Part shown: positions 16,542 through 24,946 of the stretch, piece by piece
How positions within the stretch are numbered: the first letter of the stretch is position 1
How the letters are laid out: every line of letters starts with the position of its first letter
Source: Candidatus Krumholzibacteriota bacterium
Lineage (GTDB): Bacteria; Krumholzibacteriota; Krumholzibacteriia; LZORAL124-64-63
Direction: 5' to 3'
Assembly (NCBI GenBank): GCA_022711765.1
Contig: JAKLEB010000001.1
Span: forward strand, 313,186 to 377,185
Length of the DNA: 64,000 nucleotides
Translations under genes and position numbers: made by a program
The notes under the pieces: generated by a model
Seen by the model: the letters and a program-made list of their open reading frames with translations, nothing else
The model's database searches: none
What the model was told of the DNA's origin: nothing

Positions 16542-17449
16542 GCGGTTTCCTCCGGGGGGCGGGTCTTCCAGCGACGATGGACCCAGAAGTAATGGTCCGG
16601 GTGACTACGCACCATTGCCTCGAGTCGTTGCGTGTGAAGTTCGGTGATCGCCCGGATCGCGGTCTCCTCATCCCACGCGGGATCGATGCGGAGGGGTGCG
16701 CCGATGGTGGCGCGGAAGCCGCCGTCGGGCCGGCGGACGAGGAAGCCCGTCACGATCGGACAGCGCAGGCGCCAGGCCAGGCTCGCGGTACCGCGGAAGA
16801 CGCTCGCCGGACGCCCGAGGAAGTCGACGAACACGCCGCCGGCGCCCGCGTCCTGATCCCCGAGGAGTCCGACGAGCCCTCCCCCGCGCAGCGTGCGCAC
16901 CACGTCCTTCACGGACGGGCCCGCCCGGATGATCCCCACGCCCGCGCGCCGGCGCACGTCGTTCTGCAGCCGGTCGACCCGCTCGTTCGACTGGGTCTTG
17001 ACCAGGAACTTGACGGCGCGGCCCTGCGTCGCGAGCCACGCGCCGAGCAGCTCCCAGTTCCCGAAATGGCCCGAGACGAGCAGGGCGCCGCCGCCGCGGT
17101 GGAGCGCCGCTTCGATGTGCTCGCGGCCCTCGACCTCGACGAGGCCGCGAATCCGCTCGGGGGAGAGGCGCCAGTAGCCGCAGAATTCCAGCAGGGTCGT
17201 GCCGAGCTGGGCGAAGGATTCGCGACCCAGCGCCCGGATCGCCGGCTCGTCGAGCTGCGCTCCGAACGCCGCGCGGAGGTTGGCGAGCACGACGCCGCGG
17301 CGAAACGGCGCCACCGTCCAGCAGACCAGGCCGAGGCGCCGGCCCAGTCGCTGGAGCGCGCGGAACGGCAACGGTCGCGCGAGGGCGAAGACCGTCGCCA
17401 GCAGGAGGTAGTCGCGCCACTGCACGACGCGCTTCGCGAGTCTCCTCAA
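16538..17449 (-). CDS. Lipid A biosynthesis-type lysophospholipid acyltransferase (LpxL/HtrB family)
   Basis: 303 residues. The catalytic HX4E is H128-E133 in VSGHFGNWELLG, preceded by the family's N-terminal membrane segment (LLLATVFALARPLPF) and followed by GGLVGLLGDQDAG and DHYFWVHRRWKTRP, typical for LpxL/LpxM. It would add secondary acyl chains to lipid A. Start uncertain: TTG at 17449 is used, while GTG at codon 9 is an alternative; neither has a strong Shine-Dalgarno. A promoter-like TTGCCC-N17-TAGAAT lies upstream inside dprA. Confidence 0.85.
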   Translation of the reverse strand: MRRLAKRVVQWRDYLLLATVFALARPLPFRALQRLGRRLGLVCWTVAPFRRGVVLANLRAAFGAQLDEPAIRALGRESFAQLGTTLLEFCGYWRLSPERIRGLVEVEGREHIEAALHRGGGALLVSGHFGNWELLGAWLATQGRAVKFLVKTQSNERVDRLQNDVRRRAGVGIIRAGPSVKDVVRTLRGGGLVGLLGDQDAGAGGVFVDFLGRPASVFRGTASLAWRLRCPIVTGFLVRRPDGGFRATIGAPLRIDPAWDEETAIRAITELHTQRLEAMVRSHPDHYFWVHRRWKTRPPEETA

Positions 17450-17492
17450 GCCCTTGCCACCGGCTGGAGTCGCTTGGCCGCGCGCGGGCGGC

Positions 17493-18377
17493 TCAGGAGT
17501 GCCAGATTCTAGGCGCGAGCCGGCCTCCGGGCAAGCGGCGGATCAGGCCGGCCAGCTCGAGCGCGAGGAGCCCCTCGTGCCACATCGCCGCCGTGCCCGG
17601 CCACCGATCGAGCAGGTCCGCCTGGTCGACCCCGTCGAGATCGAGGCGGTCGAGGATCCACCGGGCGGCGCTGCCCGCGACCGGCACGGCTCGGGGCGGC
17701 AGCGCCGCGACCCCCAGCGGCGGCGGCAGGACGGGCGCGATGTCGGCGGCGCCGGCGCAGAGCAGCGCGCCGTCGCGCAGGAGGTCGTGGCAGCCCTCGC
17801 TCTCGGGGGCGTCCACGGGGCCCGGCACGGCCCAGACCGTGCGCCCCAGGTCGGCGGCCAGGTGCGCCGTCACGAGCGCCCCGCTCTGGCGAGGCGCCTC
17901 GACGACGATCACGCCCGACGCGAGCGCCGCGATCAGGCGGTTGCGACGGGGGAAGAGCCAGCGGCCGCCGGCGCCGCCCCCCGCCGGCGTCTCGGTGACG
18001 GCGCAGCCGGCCTGCTCGATCCGCTCGCGGAGCTGCCGGTGCTGGGTCGGGTACGTCCGATCGGGTCCGGTCGCCATGACCGCCACGGTCGTTCCGCCCG
18101 TCTCGAGCGCGCCCCGGTGCGCCTCGCCGTCGATGCCCAGGGCGAGACCGCTGGCGATGGTCCAGCCGCCGGCGGCCAGTTCGCCGGCCAGACGGCGGGC
18201 CACGGCGAGGCCGCGAGGCGTCGCGCGCCGCGTCCCGACGATGGCGAGCGCCGGTTGAGCGAGGACCTCCGGCCGGCCGGTCACGAGCACGGCGTCGGGC
18301 GCGTCGTCGAGGTCGCGCCAGCCGGCCGGCCAGGCTGCGTCGCCGGCGTCCAGGCGGATCCAGGCGGGCTCGGTCAT
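17493..18377 (-). CDS. dprA: DNA-processing protein DprA
   Basis: 294 residues. DprA loads RecA on incoming single-stranded DNA in transformation. The Rossmann-like domain contains LAIVGTRRATPRGLAVARRL, IASGLALGIDGEAHRGALE, and LFPRRNRLIAALASGVIVVEA with VPGPVDAPESEG, all characteristic. There is a C-terminal winged-helix-like part (WHEGLLALELAGLIRRLPGG). The N-terminal SAM-like region found in longer DprA proteins is absent. ATG start 49 bases after obgE. Together with comEA and the pilus genes it suggests natural competence. Confidence 0.95.
   Translation of the reverse strand: MTEPAWIRLDAGDAAWPAGWRDLDDAPDAVLVTGRPEVLAQPALAIVGTRRATPRGLAVARRLAGELAAGGWTIASGLALGIDGEAHRGALETGGTTVAVMATGPDRTYPTQHRQLRERIEQAGCAVTETPAGGGAGGRWLFPRRNRLIAALASGVIVVEAPRQSGALVTAHLAADLGRTVWAVPGPVDAPESEGCHDLLRDGALLCAGAADIAPVLPPPLGVAALPPRAVPVAGSAARWILDRLDLDGVDQADLLDRWPGTAAMWHEGLLALELAGLIRRLPGGRLAPRIWHS
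17506..17534 (-). promoter_or_regulatory. Putative promoter inside the 3' end of dprA, for the acyltransferase-ABC operon
   Basis: Minus strand TTGCCC (17534-17529), 17-base spacer, TAGAAT (17511-17506). The spacing is ideal and the -10 is near-consensus. It would give a leader of about 55 bases before the TTG start of the acyltransferase gene. Confidence 0.5.
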
Positions 18378-18426
18378 CGGCGGAGAGGTCGTTTCCGGGA
18401 GGTCGGTCCAGGCCGGCTGGGCGCCG

Positions 18427-19443
18427 CTACGCGGCGCCGTCCGGGCGCGCGGCCCGCAGCTCGCGAAGCAGCCGGCGCAGTTCGGGCAGTCCGTCGCCGC
18501 GCACGGCGGAGACCAGCAGCGTCCGGCGGCCGCCGTGGTCGCGGCACCAGCGGTCCGCCGCCGCCAGCCGCGCCGCGCCGCCGGCCGGGTCGAGCAAATC
18601 CGCCTTGGTCACGACGACCGCGAAGGGAAGCGAGGTCAGGCGGCGACCGTACCGAGCCAGTTCCCCGTGCAGCATGTCCAGCGCCGCCGCCGGATCGGGC
18701 TCGCCGCCGTCCGTCAGGAGCAGCAGCGCCGCCGTCCGCTCGACGTGGCGCAGGAACTCGTGGCCCAGGCCGCGGCCGTCGCTCGCCCCTTCGATCAGCC
18801 CCGGGATGTCGGCCAGCGTGCAGCTCGCGTAGTCGCCGAGGTCGACGATGCCGAGGTTCGGCGTCAAGGTGGTGAACGGGTAGTCCCCCACCTTGGGCCT
18901 CGCCGCGGTCATCACGGACAGCAGCGTGCTCTTGCCTGCGTTCGGCGCGCCCACGAGCCCGACGTCCGCGATCAGCCGCAGCTCGAGCCGGATCTCCAGC
19001 GCTTCGCCGGGCTTGCCGGGCGTGGCCTTCCGCGGCGTCTGGTTGCGCGCGGACCGGAATTCCCAGTTGCCGCGGCCGCCGGCGCCGCCCCGGGCGACCT
19101 CGAGGCGCTGGCCGGGTTCCACGAGGTCCGCGACCAGGATCTCGTCGGGGAGCCGGTAGACGCTGGTTCCGCACGGCACCGGGATGGCGAGGTCGTCGCC
19201 GCTCGCCCCCGTCCGCCGGTTGCCGCCGCCCCTGGCGCCATCGGCGGCGGCGTACTCGGGCCGGTAGCGGAAATCCAGAAGCGTGCCCATCTCCGGGTCG
19301 GCCACCAGCCAGACGCTGCCGCCCCGGCCGCCATTGCCGCCGTCGGGCCCGCCCCGCGGCACGTGGCTCTCCCGGCGCAGCGACACGCAGCCGTCGCCGC
19401 CGCGACCGGCCCGAACGCGGATGGTGGCAACGTCGAGGAACAC
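18427..19443 (-). CDS. obgE: Obg-family ribosome-associated GTPase
   Basis: 338 residues. ObgE/CgtA binds the 50S subunit and couples ribosome assembly to GTP/ppGpp level. The glycine-rich Obg fold fills the first about 160 residues (ATIRVRAGRGGDGCVSLRRE), followed by the G domain: G1 GAPNAGKSTLL, G3 DIPGLIEGA, G4 VTKADLLD and G5 SAVRGDG. It ends soon after the G domain, so the C-terminal OCT extension is absent. GTG start, six bases after the aminotransferase stop. Confidence 0.96.
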   Translation of the reverse strand: MFLDVATIRVRAGRGGDGCVSLRRESHVPRGGPDGGNGGRGGSVWLVADPEMGTLLDFRYRPEYAAADGARGGGNRRTGASGDDLAIPVPCGTSVYRLPDEILVADLVEPGQRLEVARGGAGGRGNWEFRSARNQTPRKATPGKPGEALEIRLELRLIADVGLVGAPNAGKSTLLSVMTAARPKVGDYPFTTLTPNLGIVDLGDYASCTLADIPGLIEGASDGRGLGHEFLRHVERTAALLLLTDGGEPDPAAALDMLHGELARYGRRLTSLPFAVVVTKADLLDPAGGAARLAAADRWCRDHGGRRTLLVSAVRGDGLPELRRLLRELRAARPDGAA

Positions 19444-19449
19444 GACAGC

Positions 19450-20634
19450 CTACCCGGGAAACCCGCGGAGTCCGACCCTCAGCCGGGCCACGGCCTCGCG
19501 GAGCTCCGCTTCGCTTCGCGCGAAGCTGATGCGCAGGCACCCCGGCGCGCCGAAGGCCTCGCCCGGGATCGTCGCGAGCTTCTGCTTCTCCAGCAGGTGG
19601 CTGGCGAGACGCCAGCACCCCTCGCGGCGGCGAGCAGGATCGATGACCTCGCTGCAGTCGAGCATCAGGTAGAACGCTCCGTCCGGCACCGCGAAGCGAA
19701 CGCCGCCGACGCCCGCGAGGGCGGCGACCAGCGCGTCCCGCCGCCGGTGGAATGCCTGGCGCATCTCGGCGACCTGGGGCCGGCAGTCGAAGGCGGCAAG
19801 GGCCGCCTTCTGGGCGATCGTGCAGACGTTGCTCGTGGAATGGCTCTGCAGGCGCGTCATCGCGTCGATCGTGGGCTTGTCGGCGAGGCCGAAACCGACG
19901 CGCCATCCGGTCATCGCGTAGCTCTTGGAGAGTCCAGAGATGCGGACGATCCGGTGCCGGAGGTCCGGCGCCACCTGGACGAGCGAGACGTGGCCGGCGC
20001 CGGTGTAGACGAGATCCTCGTAGATCTCGTCGGCCAGGATGAAGAAATCGCCGCTGCGGCACCACTCGGCGATGGCGGCCAGCTCCGCGCGGTCGTAGAC
20101 GGCTCCGGTGGGGTTGACCGGGCTATTGAGGATCAGCGCGCGCGCCTCGCGAGCACCGGACCGCTCGAGATCCTCGGGAGTGACCTTCCAGCCGCGAGAC
20201 GGCGCGACCTCGATGACCTTGCCGCGCAGCGCGGTCACCTGGGCCGGGTACGACACCCAGTACGGCACGGGGATCGCGACCCGGTCGCCCTCGTTCAACA
20301 GGACCGAGAGCGCGTTGAACAGGACCTGCTTGGCCCCGTTGGAGACGATGACCTCGTTCGCGGCGTACGGCAGACCGCTCGCGGCGGTATAGTACGCAGC
20401 CACCTTCTCCCTAAGCTCCGGGATCCCCGCGCTCGCCGTGTACCGGATGTGGCCGTCCGCGAGCGCCGCCCGCGCCGCCGCCAGCACCGGATCCGGCGTC
20501 GGGAAGTCCGGCTCGCCGGCGGTCAGGTTGATGACCGGCTCGCCCGCCTTGATGAGGGCCTGGGCCTGGCTCGACAGGTTGAGCGTCGGGGAATCGCCCA
20601 GGACTTCCGCCAACCAACCCAATCGCAGTGACAT
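19450..20634 (-). CDS. aspC: Class I pyridoxal-phosphate aminotransferase, aspartate aminotransferase type
   Basis: 394 residues. Family motifs are NLTAGEPDFPTPDPVLAAA near residue 36, NSPVNPTGAVYDRAELAAIA, ADEIYEDLVYTGAGH and the PLP lysine in SGLSKSYAMTGWRVGF. This is the subgroup Ib aspartate (and prephenate) aminotransferase common in bacteria; exact specificity is inferred. ATG at 20634 with GAGGAG at good spacing; the frame is open upstream but not conserved. It precedes obgE by six bases. Confidence 0.9.
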   Translation of the reverse strand: MSLRLGWLAEVLGDSPTLNLSSQAQALIKAGEPVINLTAGEPDFPTPDPVLAAARAALADGHIRYTASAGIPELREKVAAYYTAASGLPYAANEVIVSNGAKQVLFNALSVLLNEGDRVAIPVPYWVSYPAQVTALRGKVIEVAPSRGWKVTPEDLERSGAREARALILNSPVNPTGAVYDRAELAAIAEWCRSGDFFILADEIYEDLVYTGAGHVSLVQVAPDLRHRIVRISGLSKSYAMTGWRVGFGLADKPTIDAMTRLQSHSTSNVCTIAQKAALAAFDCRPQVAEMRQAFHRRRDALVAALAGVGGVRFAVPDGAFYLMLDCSEVIDPARRREGCWRLASHLLEKQKLATIPGEAFGAPGCLRISFARSEAELREAVARLRVGLRGFPG

Positions 20635-20695
20635 CGGCGCGCTCCTCGTTCCGGGGTGCCTGGTTCCGCCTCGCGCCATGCCGGGGCGGGCCTCC

Positions 20696-20725
20696 AAGTA
20701 AGCACCGTGGGCCCGGCGCGAGCAA
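20696..20725 (-). promoter_or_regulatory. Weak promoter candidate upstream of the aminotransferase gene
   Basis: Minus strand TTGCTC (20725-20720), 18-base spacer, TTACTT (20701-20696). The -35 matches that of the aroK promoter, but the -10 lacks the conserved second A and the spacing is one base long, so this is tentative. Confidence 0.3.
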
Positions 20726-20739
20726 GTCGATCCGGGCGA

Positions 20740-21231
20740 TCAGCGCGGCGGGTCGGCCGCCAGCGCCGCTGCGACCGGAGCCGGGACCAGACCCGTCAGG
20801 GACCCGCCGTGCCGGGCGACCTGCCGGACGAGGCTCGAGGAGATCGCCGCCAGCTCGGGCCGAGCCGGCAACCAGATCGTCTCGAAGGGGGGCCACAGGG
20901 TCCGGTTGACCCCGTGCAGCGACCACTCGTGCTCGTAGTCGGCCGCCGACCGCATCCCGCGCACGACCGCGCACGCGCCCCGGCGCCGCGCCTCGTCCAC
21001 GAGCAGGCCGGTGAAGGTCTCCACCGGGCAGCCGGCGAGCGCGCCGTCGAGCGCCAGGCTCTCGCGCACCAGTTGCGCGCGCCGCTCGACCGTCCAGAGG
21101 CCGGCCTTGCCGTCGGCCGCGACCAGGACGACCACGCGGTCGAAGAGCCCGCGGGCGCGCCGCAGGATGTCGAGATGGCCGAGGGTCACCGGATCGAAGG
21201 ACCCTGGGTAGAGCGCGAGGCGTTCAGGCAT
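20740..21231 (-). CDS. coaD: Phosphopantetheine adenylyltransferase
   Basis: 163 residues, canonical length. CoaD makes dephospho-CoA from 4'-phosphopantetheine and ATP. The nucleotidyltransferase motif is YPGSFDPVTLGHLDI (TxGH at 16-19), followed by VVRGMRSAADYEHEW and the ISSSLVR motif. ATG at 21231 overlaps the 3' end of rsmD by eight bases. The rsmD-coaD pairing is widespread. Confidence 0.97.
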   Translation of the reverse strand: MPERLALYPGSFDPVTLGHLDILRRARGLFDRVVVLVAADGKAGLWTVERRAQLVRESLALDGALAGCPVETFTGLLVDEARRRGACAVVRGMRSAADYEHEWSLHGVNRTLWPPFETIWLPARPELAAISSSLVRQVARHGGSLTGLVPAPVAAALAADPPR

Positions 21232-21802
21232 GATCGACCTCCGGGGATTCAGGCCGCGCCGGGCGCACCAGGCTGAGGGCGGTGCGCCCGTAGGACCGGG
21301 TCCGCAGCGTCCAGCCGCCCTCCCGGGGCAGGTCCGGCGTCGCGGTGGCGGGGTGTTCGAGGACGGCGACCAGGATCCGCGCCGGGCTCGCGGCCGCCAG
21401 CACGCGGACCACGGCGGCGGCAGCCGGCCCGTCGTAGGGCGGGTCCGCGAGCACCACGAGCGGCGGCCCGTCCTCGCCCAACCGCCGCGCCAGCCACCGC
21501 GCGGCGTCGGCGCGGTGCAGCCGCCAGCGATCGTCCGGCGCCCCGCAGAGCTCGAGATTGGCGCGCACGGTCGCGAGGCACGCCGGCGCGACGTCGACGA
21601 AATCCACGACGGCGGCGCCGCGGCTCAGGGCTTCGAGGCCCAGCGCGCCGCTGCCGCAGCAGAGATCGGCGACCGGCGCGCCGTCGATCGCTCCGCCCAC
21701 GAGGTCGAAGAGCGCCTCCCGCACGCGGTCGGTCGTGGGCCGGACGCCGCCGGCCGCCGCCTCCACGCGCCGGCCGCGCCACTGGCCGCCGGTGATCCTC
21801 AC
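21224..21802 (-). CDS. rsmD: 16S rRNA (guanine966-N2)-methyltransferase RsmD
   Basis: 192 residues. It begins VRITGGQWRGRRVEA, the family N-terminus, then RPTTDRVREALFDLVG, the SAM-binding ADLCCGSGALGLEALSRGA and the N6/N2-methyltransferase motif ADPPYDGPA. GTG start overlapping the aroK stop as GTGA, and the gene overlaps coaD by eight bases, so aroK-rsmD-coaD are translationally coupled. Confidence 0.95.
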   Translation of the reverse strand: MRITGGQWRGRRVEAAAGGVRPTTDRVREALFDLVGGAIDGAPVADLCCGSGALGLEALSRGAAVVDFVDVAPACLATVRANLELCGAPDDRWRLHRADAARWLARRLGEDGPPLVVLADPPYDGPAAAAVVRVLAAASPARILVAVLEHPATATPDLPREGGWTLRTRSYGRTALSLVRPARPESPEVDHA

Positions 21803-22323
21803 GGCGCGGCCTCGATCTGGAGCGCGCGCCCCAGCAGCCGGCGGGCGAGGGTCGGCGCCTCGGGCCGCGCGCTGTCCAGGCGCAGCCGGGCGGTCGCGGC
21901 ATACTGCGGCCGGCGCCGGACGTAGAGTGCGGCCAGGCCGGCCTCGCCGAGGTGCGTCCAGACCGGTCTGGGCGCCGCGTTCGGCGGAGGCTCCAGCCGG
22001 CCCCGCAGGACCGGCCAGGGCGCGTCGAGCCAGGCCACGATCCCGCGCGCCGACAGCAAGGCGGCGGTGCCCGGGCGCTCCAGGGAGCCGCCGCCCGTCG
22101 CGACGACCAGCCAGTCGTCGGCCGGCAGGGCCGCCAGCACGGCGGCTTCGCGCTCGCGAAAGCCGTCCGGACCCTCCGCGGCGAAGATCTCGGCCACCGG
22201 CCGGCCGGCCGCCCGCTGGACCTCGCGGTCGAGATCCACGGCGCGCCAGCCCGAGATCCGCGCGAACTCGCGCGCGAGGGTCGTCTTCCCGGACGCGTTG
22301 AAGCCGATCAGGGAGATCCACAT
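21799..22323 (-). CDS. aroK: Shikimate kinase
   Basis: 174 residues. It phosphorylates shikimate in aromatic amino acid synthesis. Walker A GFNASGKTT is at 7-15, the substrate residues lie in DLDREVQRAAG, FREREAAVL and ATGGGSL, matching the family. There is no Shine-Dalgarno; a near-perfect promoter -10 (TATGAT) ends six bases before the ATG, so the mRNA is probably leaderless. Lying directly after pilQ is a common arrangement, but here a hairpin and its own promoter separate them. Confidence 0.94.
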   Translation of the reverse strand: MWISLIGFNASGKTTLAREFARISGWRAVDLDREVQRAAGRPVAEIFAAEGPDGFREREAAVLAALPADDWLVVATGGGSLERPGTAALLSARGIVAWLDAPWPVLRGRLEPPPNAAPRPVWTHLGEAGLAALYVRRRPQYAATARLRLDSARPEAPTLARRLLGRALQIEAAP

Positions 22324-22329
22324 GCGCGG

Positions 22330-22358
22330 ATCATAGAGGAGAAGCGGGGCCCGAGCAA
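22330..22358 (-). promoter_or_regulatory. Sigma-70-type promoter giving a probably leaderless aroK transcript
   Basis: Minus strand TTGCTC (22358-22353), 17-base spacer, TATGAT (22335-22330), then six bases to the ATG at 22323. The promoter overlaps the hairpin that follows pilQ. Confidence 0.7.
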
Positions 22359-22374
22359 GCAGCTCCGGCCCCGC
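22344..22374 (-). terminator. Hairpin terminator candidate after pilQ
   Basis: Arms GCGGGGCCGGAGC and GCTCGGGCCCCGC pair over 13 bases with one mismatch around a TGCTT loop, followed by a pyrimidine stretch TTCTCCTC rather than a pure U-run. It lies between the pilQ stop and the aroK start. Confidence 0.5.
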
Positions 22375-22397
22375 CGCGAGGAAACCGCCGGGCGGAC

Positions 22398-23795
22398 TCA
22401 GTCGCCGTAGTCAACGTCGCCGTCGGCGTCCATTCGGATCGTGCTCTGCGACGACAGCTGGTCGCGCACGAGGTACTCGTCGGTGACCAGACGCGGGGTC
22501 ACGAAGATCACCAGCTCGCGGCCGTCGTTGGTCGTCGTCTCGTGGCGGAAGAGCGCGCCCAGCAGCGGGAGATCCTTGAGCACCGGGATGCCCGAGACCA
22601 GCCGGCCCTCGACCGAGCGGATCAGACCGGCGATGATGGCCGTCTCGCCGTTGCGCACCATGACCCGGGTGTCCGACTCCGAGGTGTTGATGATCACGCC
22701 GCCCTGCACGGTCGCCTGGCTCGAGAGGTCGCTCACCTCGTTGTGCACGTCGAGGGTGATGCGCTCCGGGCTGTTGATGTGCGGCGTGACCTTGAGCATG
22801 ATGCCGATCGTGGTGAGCTGCGTGACGGCGTTGCCGGCCTCGTCGGCGACGATCAACGGGATCTTCTGGCCGACGAGGATGCTCGCCTCGCGATTGTCGG
22901 TCGTCGTGATCACCGGGTTGGAGATCAGGTGCGCGAGGTTCTGGCGCTCGAGCGCGTCCAGCTGGCCGACGAGCTCGCCGTAGTTCTGGACCGTGCCGAC
23001 GCGCAGCCGGCCGGCCGGCTCCTGCAGCTGGTTGTTGATCGCGATGTCGCCCGCGACGTTGGCGCCGTCGGGCTGGAAGTTCGCGAGCGACCAGCTCACG
23101 CCCAGCTCGCGCGACGCCCGCGCGTCCATGTCCACCAGGCGCGCGTTGATCTCGACCTGCGGCGTCTGCGTGTCGAGCTGGGTCGCCATCGCCTGGATCA
23201 GGGCCACGCGCTCGGCGATATCGTTGATCAGCAGCGAATTCGTGCGCACGTCGACGTCGATGTTGCCGCGCTGGGTCAGCATCTGCTCGAGCGAGTCCTT
23301 GACTTCCTGGGCGTTGGCGTACTGCAGGGTCGCCAGGCCGAGGGTCAGCTTCTCCAGCTCGTCGATCTGCTTGGCCGCCATCTTCACGGCGACGGTCTCC
23401 TGGCGCAGGTCGTCCGCCGTGTCGACGCGGATGATGCCGTGCTCCTCCACGTAGTCGAAGTTGTGCGCGCGCAGGATCACCGTGAGCGCCTCGCGCCACG
23501 GCACCTGCTCGAGCCGGACCGTCACCTTGCCGGTCACCCGCGGCGACGCCACGATGTTGGTCCCCGAGAAGCTCGCCAGCGAGCGCAGGACAGTGGCGAT
23601 CTCCGCGGCCTGGACGTCGAGGGAGATCTCGGCGCCGTGGTCGGCCGAATCGGCGGGCTCGAGCGTGATCAGCCCCGCCTCCAGTTCCAGGTCCTGGTCC
23701 TCCGCCACGTCCAGGTCCTGGGCGTAAAGCGGCAGCGCGACCACCAGCGAGGCAGCCAGCGCGAGCAGGAGCAGGCTGCGGATCCGTCCGTCCAT
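22398..23795 (-). CDS. pilQ: Type IV pilus secretin PilQ
   Basis: 465 residues, much shorter than the 700 or so of proteobacterial PilQ. A signal peptide (SLLLLALAASLVVALPLYAQ) is followed by an N0/STN domain (AAEIATVLRSLASFSGTNIV onward), an N1 domain (LQYANAQEVKDSLEQML) and the secretin domain, with VEINARLVDMDARASRELGV and VPVLKDLPLLGALFRH-like C-terminal signature (GIPVLKDLPLLGALFRHETT). AMIN domains are absent. ATG overlaps the pilP stop as TGATG. Last gene of pilMNOPQ; it forms the outer-membrane pore for the pilus. Confidence 0.95.
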   Translation of the reverse strand: MDGRIRSLLLLALAASLVVALPLYAQDLDVAEDQDLELEAGLITLEPADSADHGAEISLDVQAAEIATVLRSLASFSGTNIVASPRVTGKVTVRLEQVPWREALTVILRAHNFDYVEEHGIIRVDTADDLRQETVAVKMAAKQIDELEKLTLGLATLQYANAQEVKDSLEQMLTQRGNIDVDVRTNSLLINDIAERVALIQAMATQLDTQTPQVEINARLVDMDARASRELGVSWSLANFQPDGANVAGDIAINNQLQEPAGRLRVGTVQNYGELVGQLDALERQNLAHLISNPVITTTDNREASILVGQKIPLIVADEAGNAVTQLTTIGIMLKVTPHINSPERITLDVHNEVSDLSSQATVQGGVIINTSESDTRVMVRNGETAIIAGLIRSVEGRLVSGIPVLKDLPLLGALFRHETTTNDGRELVIFVTPRLVTDEYLVRDQLSSQSTIRMDADGDVDYGD

Positions 23796-24253
23796 CACTT
23801 CGCCTCCGATTTCTCGAGTTTCAAGACCACCGTGTTGGAGATGCCGTAGAGCGTCAGCCTGGCGGTCAGACGGTTCTGGTGAATGCTCACGACCCGGCCG
23901 TTGAGCACGCGGTCGCCCACGCGCAGGATGTAGCCGAAGCCGTCGCCGTCCTCGACCAGCGCGAACTGGTCGTCGTCGCCCCACATGACGCCCACGAGCT
24001 TGGCGCTGTTGACGTCGACGAGCTCGCCGCCGCTGGACGGCTCGTAGTCGCCGTCGACCAGCGTCCGGAACGGATCGGGTTTGCCGTACGACTGGTAGAA
24101 GAACTCGTTGGTCCGGACCGCGTCGAGGCGGGCGCCGGACTCCTGGCTCGGCGAGGTGCCCGCGCCGTCCTCGGCCGCCGCGCGCGGCGCGGGGCCGAGA
24201 ACCAGCAGCAGCAGCGCCAGGGTCAGGATCGTCGTCTGCCGGGTTCGCGACAT
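23795..24253 (-). CDS. pilP: Type IV pilus assembly protein PilP
   Basis: 152 residues. The ATG at 24253 is chosen because AGGAGG sits exactly eight bases upstream; a GTG three codons earlier overlaps the Shine-Dalgarno itself. The N-terminus is an ordinary signal peptide (ILTLALLLLVLGPAPRAAAE) without a lipobox cysteine, unlike proteobacterial PilP lipoproteins. The C-terminal beta-domain (AKLVGVMWGDDDQFALVEDG, then GYILRVGDRVLNGRVVSI) matches PilP, which links PilNO to PilQ. Confidence 0.9.
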   Translation of the reverse strand: MSRTRQTTILTLALLLLVLGPAPRAAAEDGAGTSPSQESGARLDAVRTNEFFYQSYGKPDPFRTLVDGDYEPSSGGELVDVNSAKLVGVMWGDDDQFALVEDGDGFGYILRVGDRVLNGRVVSIHQNRLTARLTLYGISNTVVLKLEKSEAK

Positions 24254-24265
24254 GCGCGCCACCTC

Positions 24266-24943
24266 CTACTGCGCCATGGACGCGGTGGCATTGCTATCCG
24301 CGTCGGCGCTGGCAAGTTGCCGGGCTCCGCCGGCCGCGCCGTCCGGGACGCCGCCGCCGGTGAGGGTATAGGCCGTGAGAGTCAGCTCGGTCTCGACCGT
24401 GTCGTTGCCGTTCTCGTCGTCCTTCTGCTGGGCCACGCCCTTCAGGCGGAGGTTCTCCACGTTGACGATCCGGTTGAGGTTCGCGAGCCGGCTCAGGAAC
24501 ACGCCGGTCTGGTGATACCCGCCCTGGATCCGCACGGCGACCGGATTGTCGGTGTAGAATTCCCGAGCGACGACAGGGTCGGGACGGAAGAGCTTGAAAT
24601 CCACGCCGGACTGCTTGCCGGCGGCGGTCACCTGCCGGAGCAAGAGCGGCATCTCGTTCGCCTCGGGCAGCAGCGTGCTCGCCACTTGCCACTGCTGGTG
24701 GAGCGTCTCGTACTCGCGCTCGACGCGCTCGAGGTTCCGCACCAACAGACGCGCTTTCTCGAGGTCCCGGCTCAACCCGGCGTGCTGTTCCTCGAGCTGC
24801 GCGATCTGCTGCTGGCGCGACGCGTAGGTGATCGGCAGGGACGTCTGCGTGAGCCAGAGCGGGGTCACCACCGCGAGCACCACGACAGCGACGACCCAGC
24901 GTAGGAAGCGCGGACTCTTGATGTCGATGTCGATGTTCTTCAT
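24266..24943 (-). CDS. pilO: Type IV pilus alignment-complex protein PilO
   Basis: 225 residues. One membrane helix at about 15-31 (WVVAVVVLAVVTPLWLT), a coiled coil at about 40-95 rich in Glu/Leu/Arg, then a ferredoxin-like domain (GVDFKLFRPDPV through GVFLSRLANLNRIVNVENLR). PilO pairs with PilN in the inner membrane. The last about 25 residues are Ala/Gly/Ser-rich. ATG, three bases after the pilN stop. Confidence 0.94.
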   Translation of the reverse strand: MKNIDIDIKSPRFLRWVVAVVVLAVVTPLWLTQTSLPITYASRQQQIAQLEEQHAGLSRDLEKARLLVRNLERVEREYETLHQQWQVASTLLPEANEMPLLLRQVTAAGKQSGVDFKLFRPDPVVAREFYTDNPVAVRIQGGYHQTGVFLSRLANLNRIVNVENLRLKGVAQQKDDENGNDTVETELTLTAYTLTGGGVPDGAAGGARQLASADADSNATASMAQ

Positions 24944-24946
24944 CGC

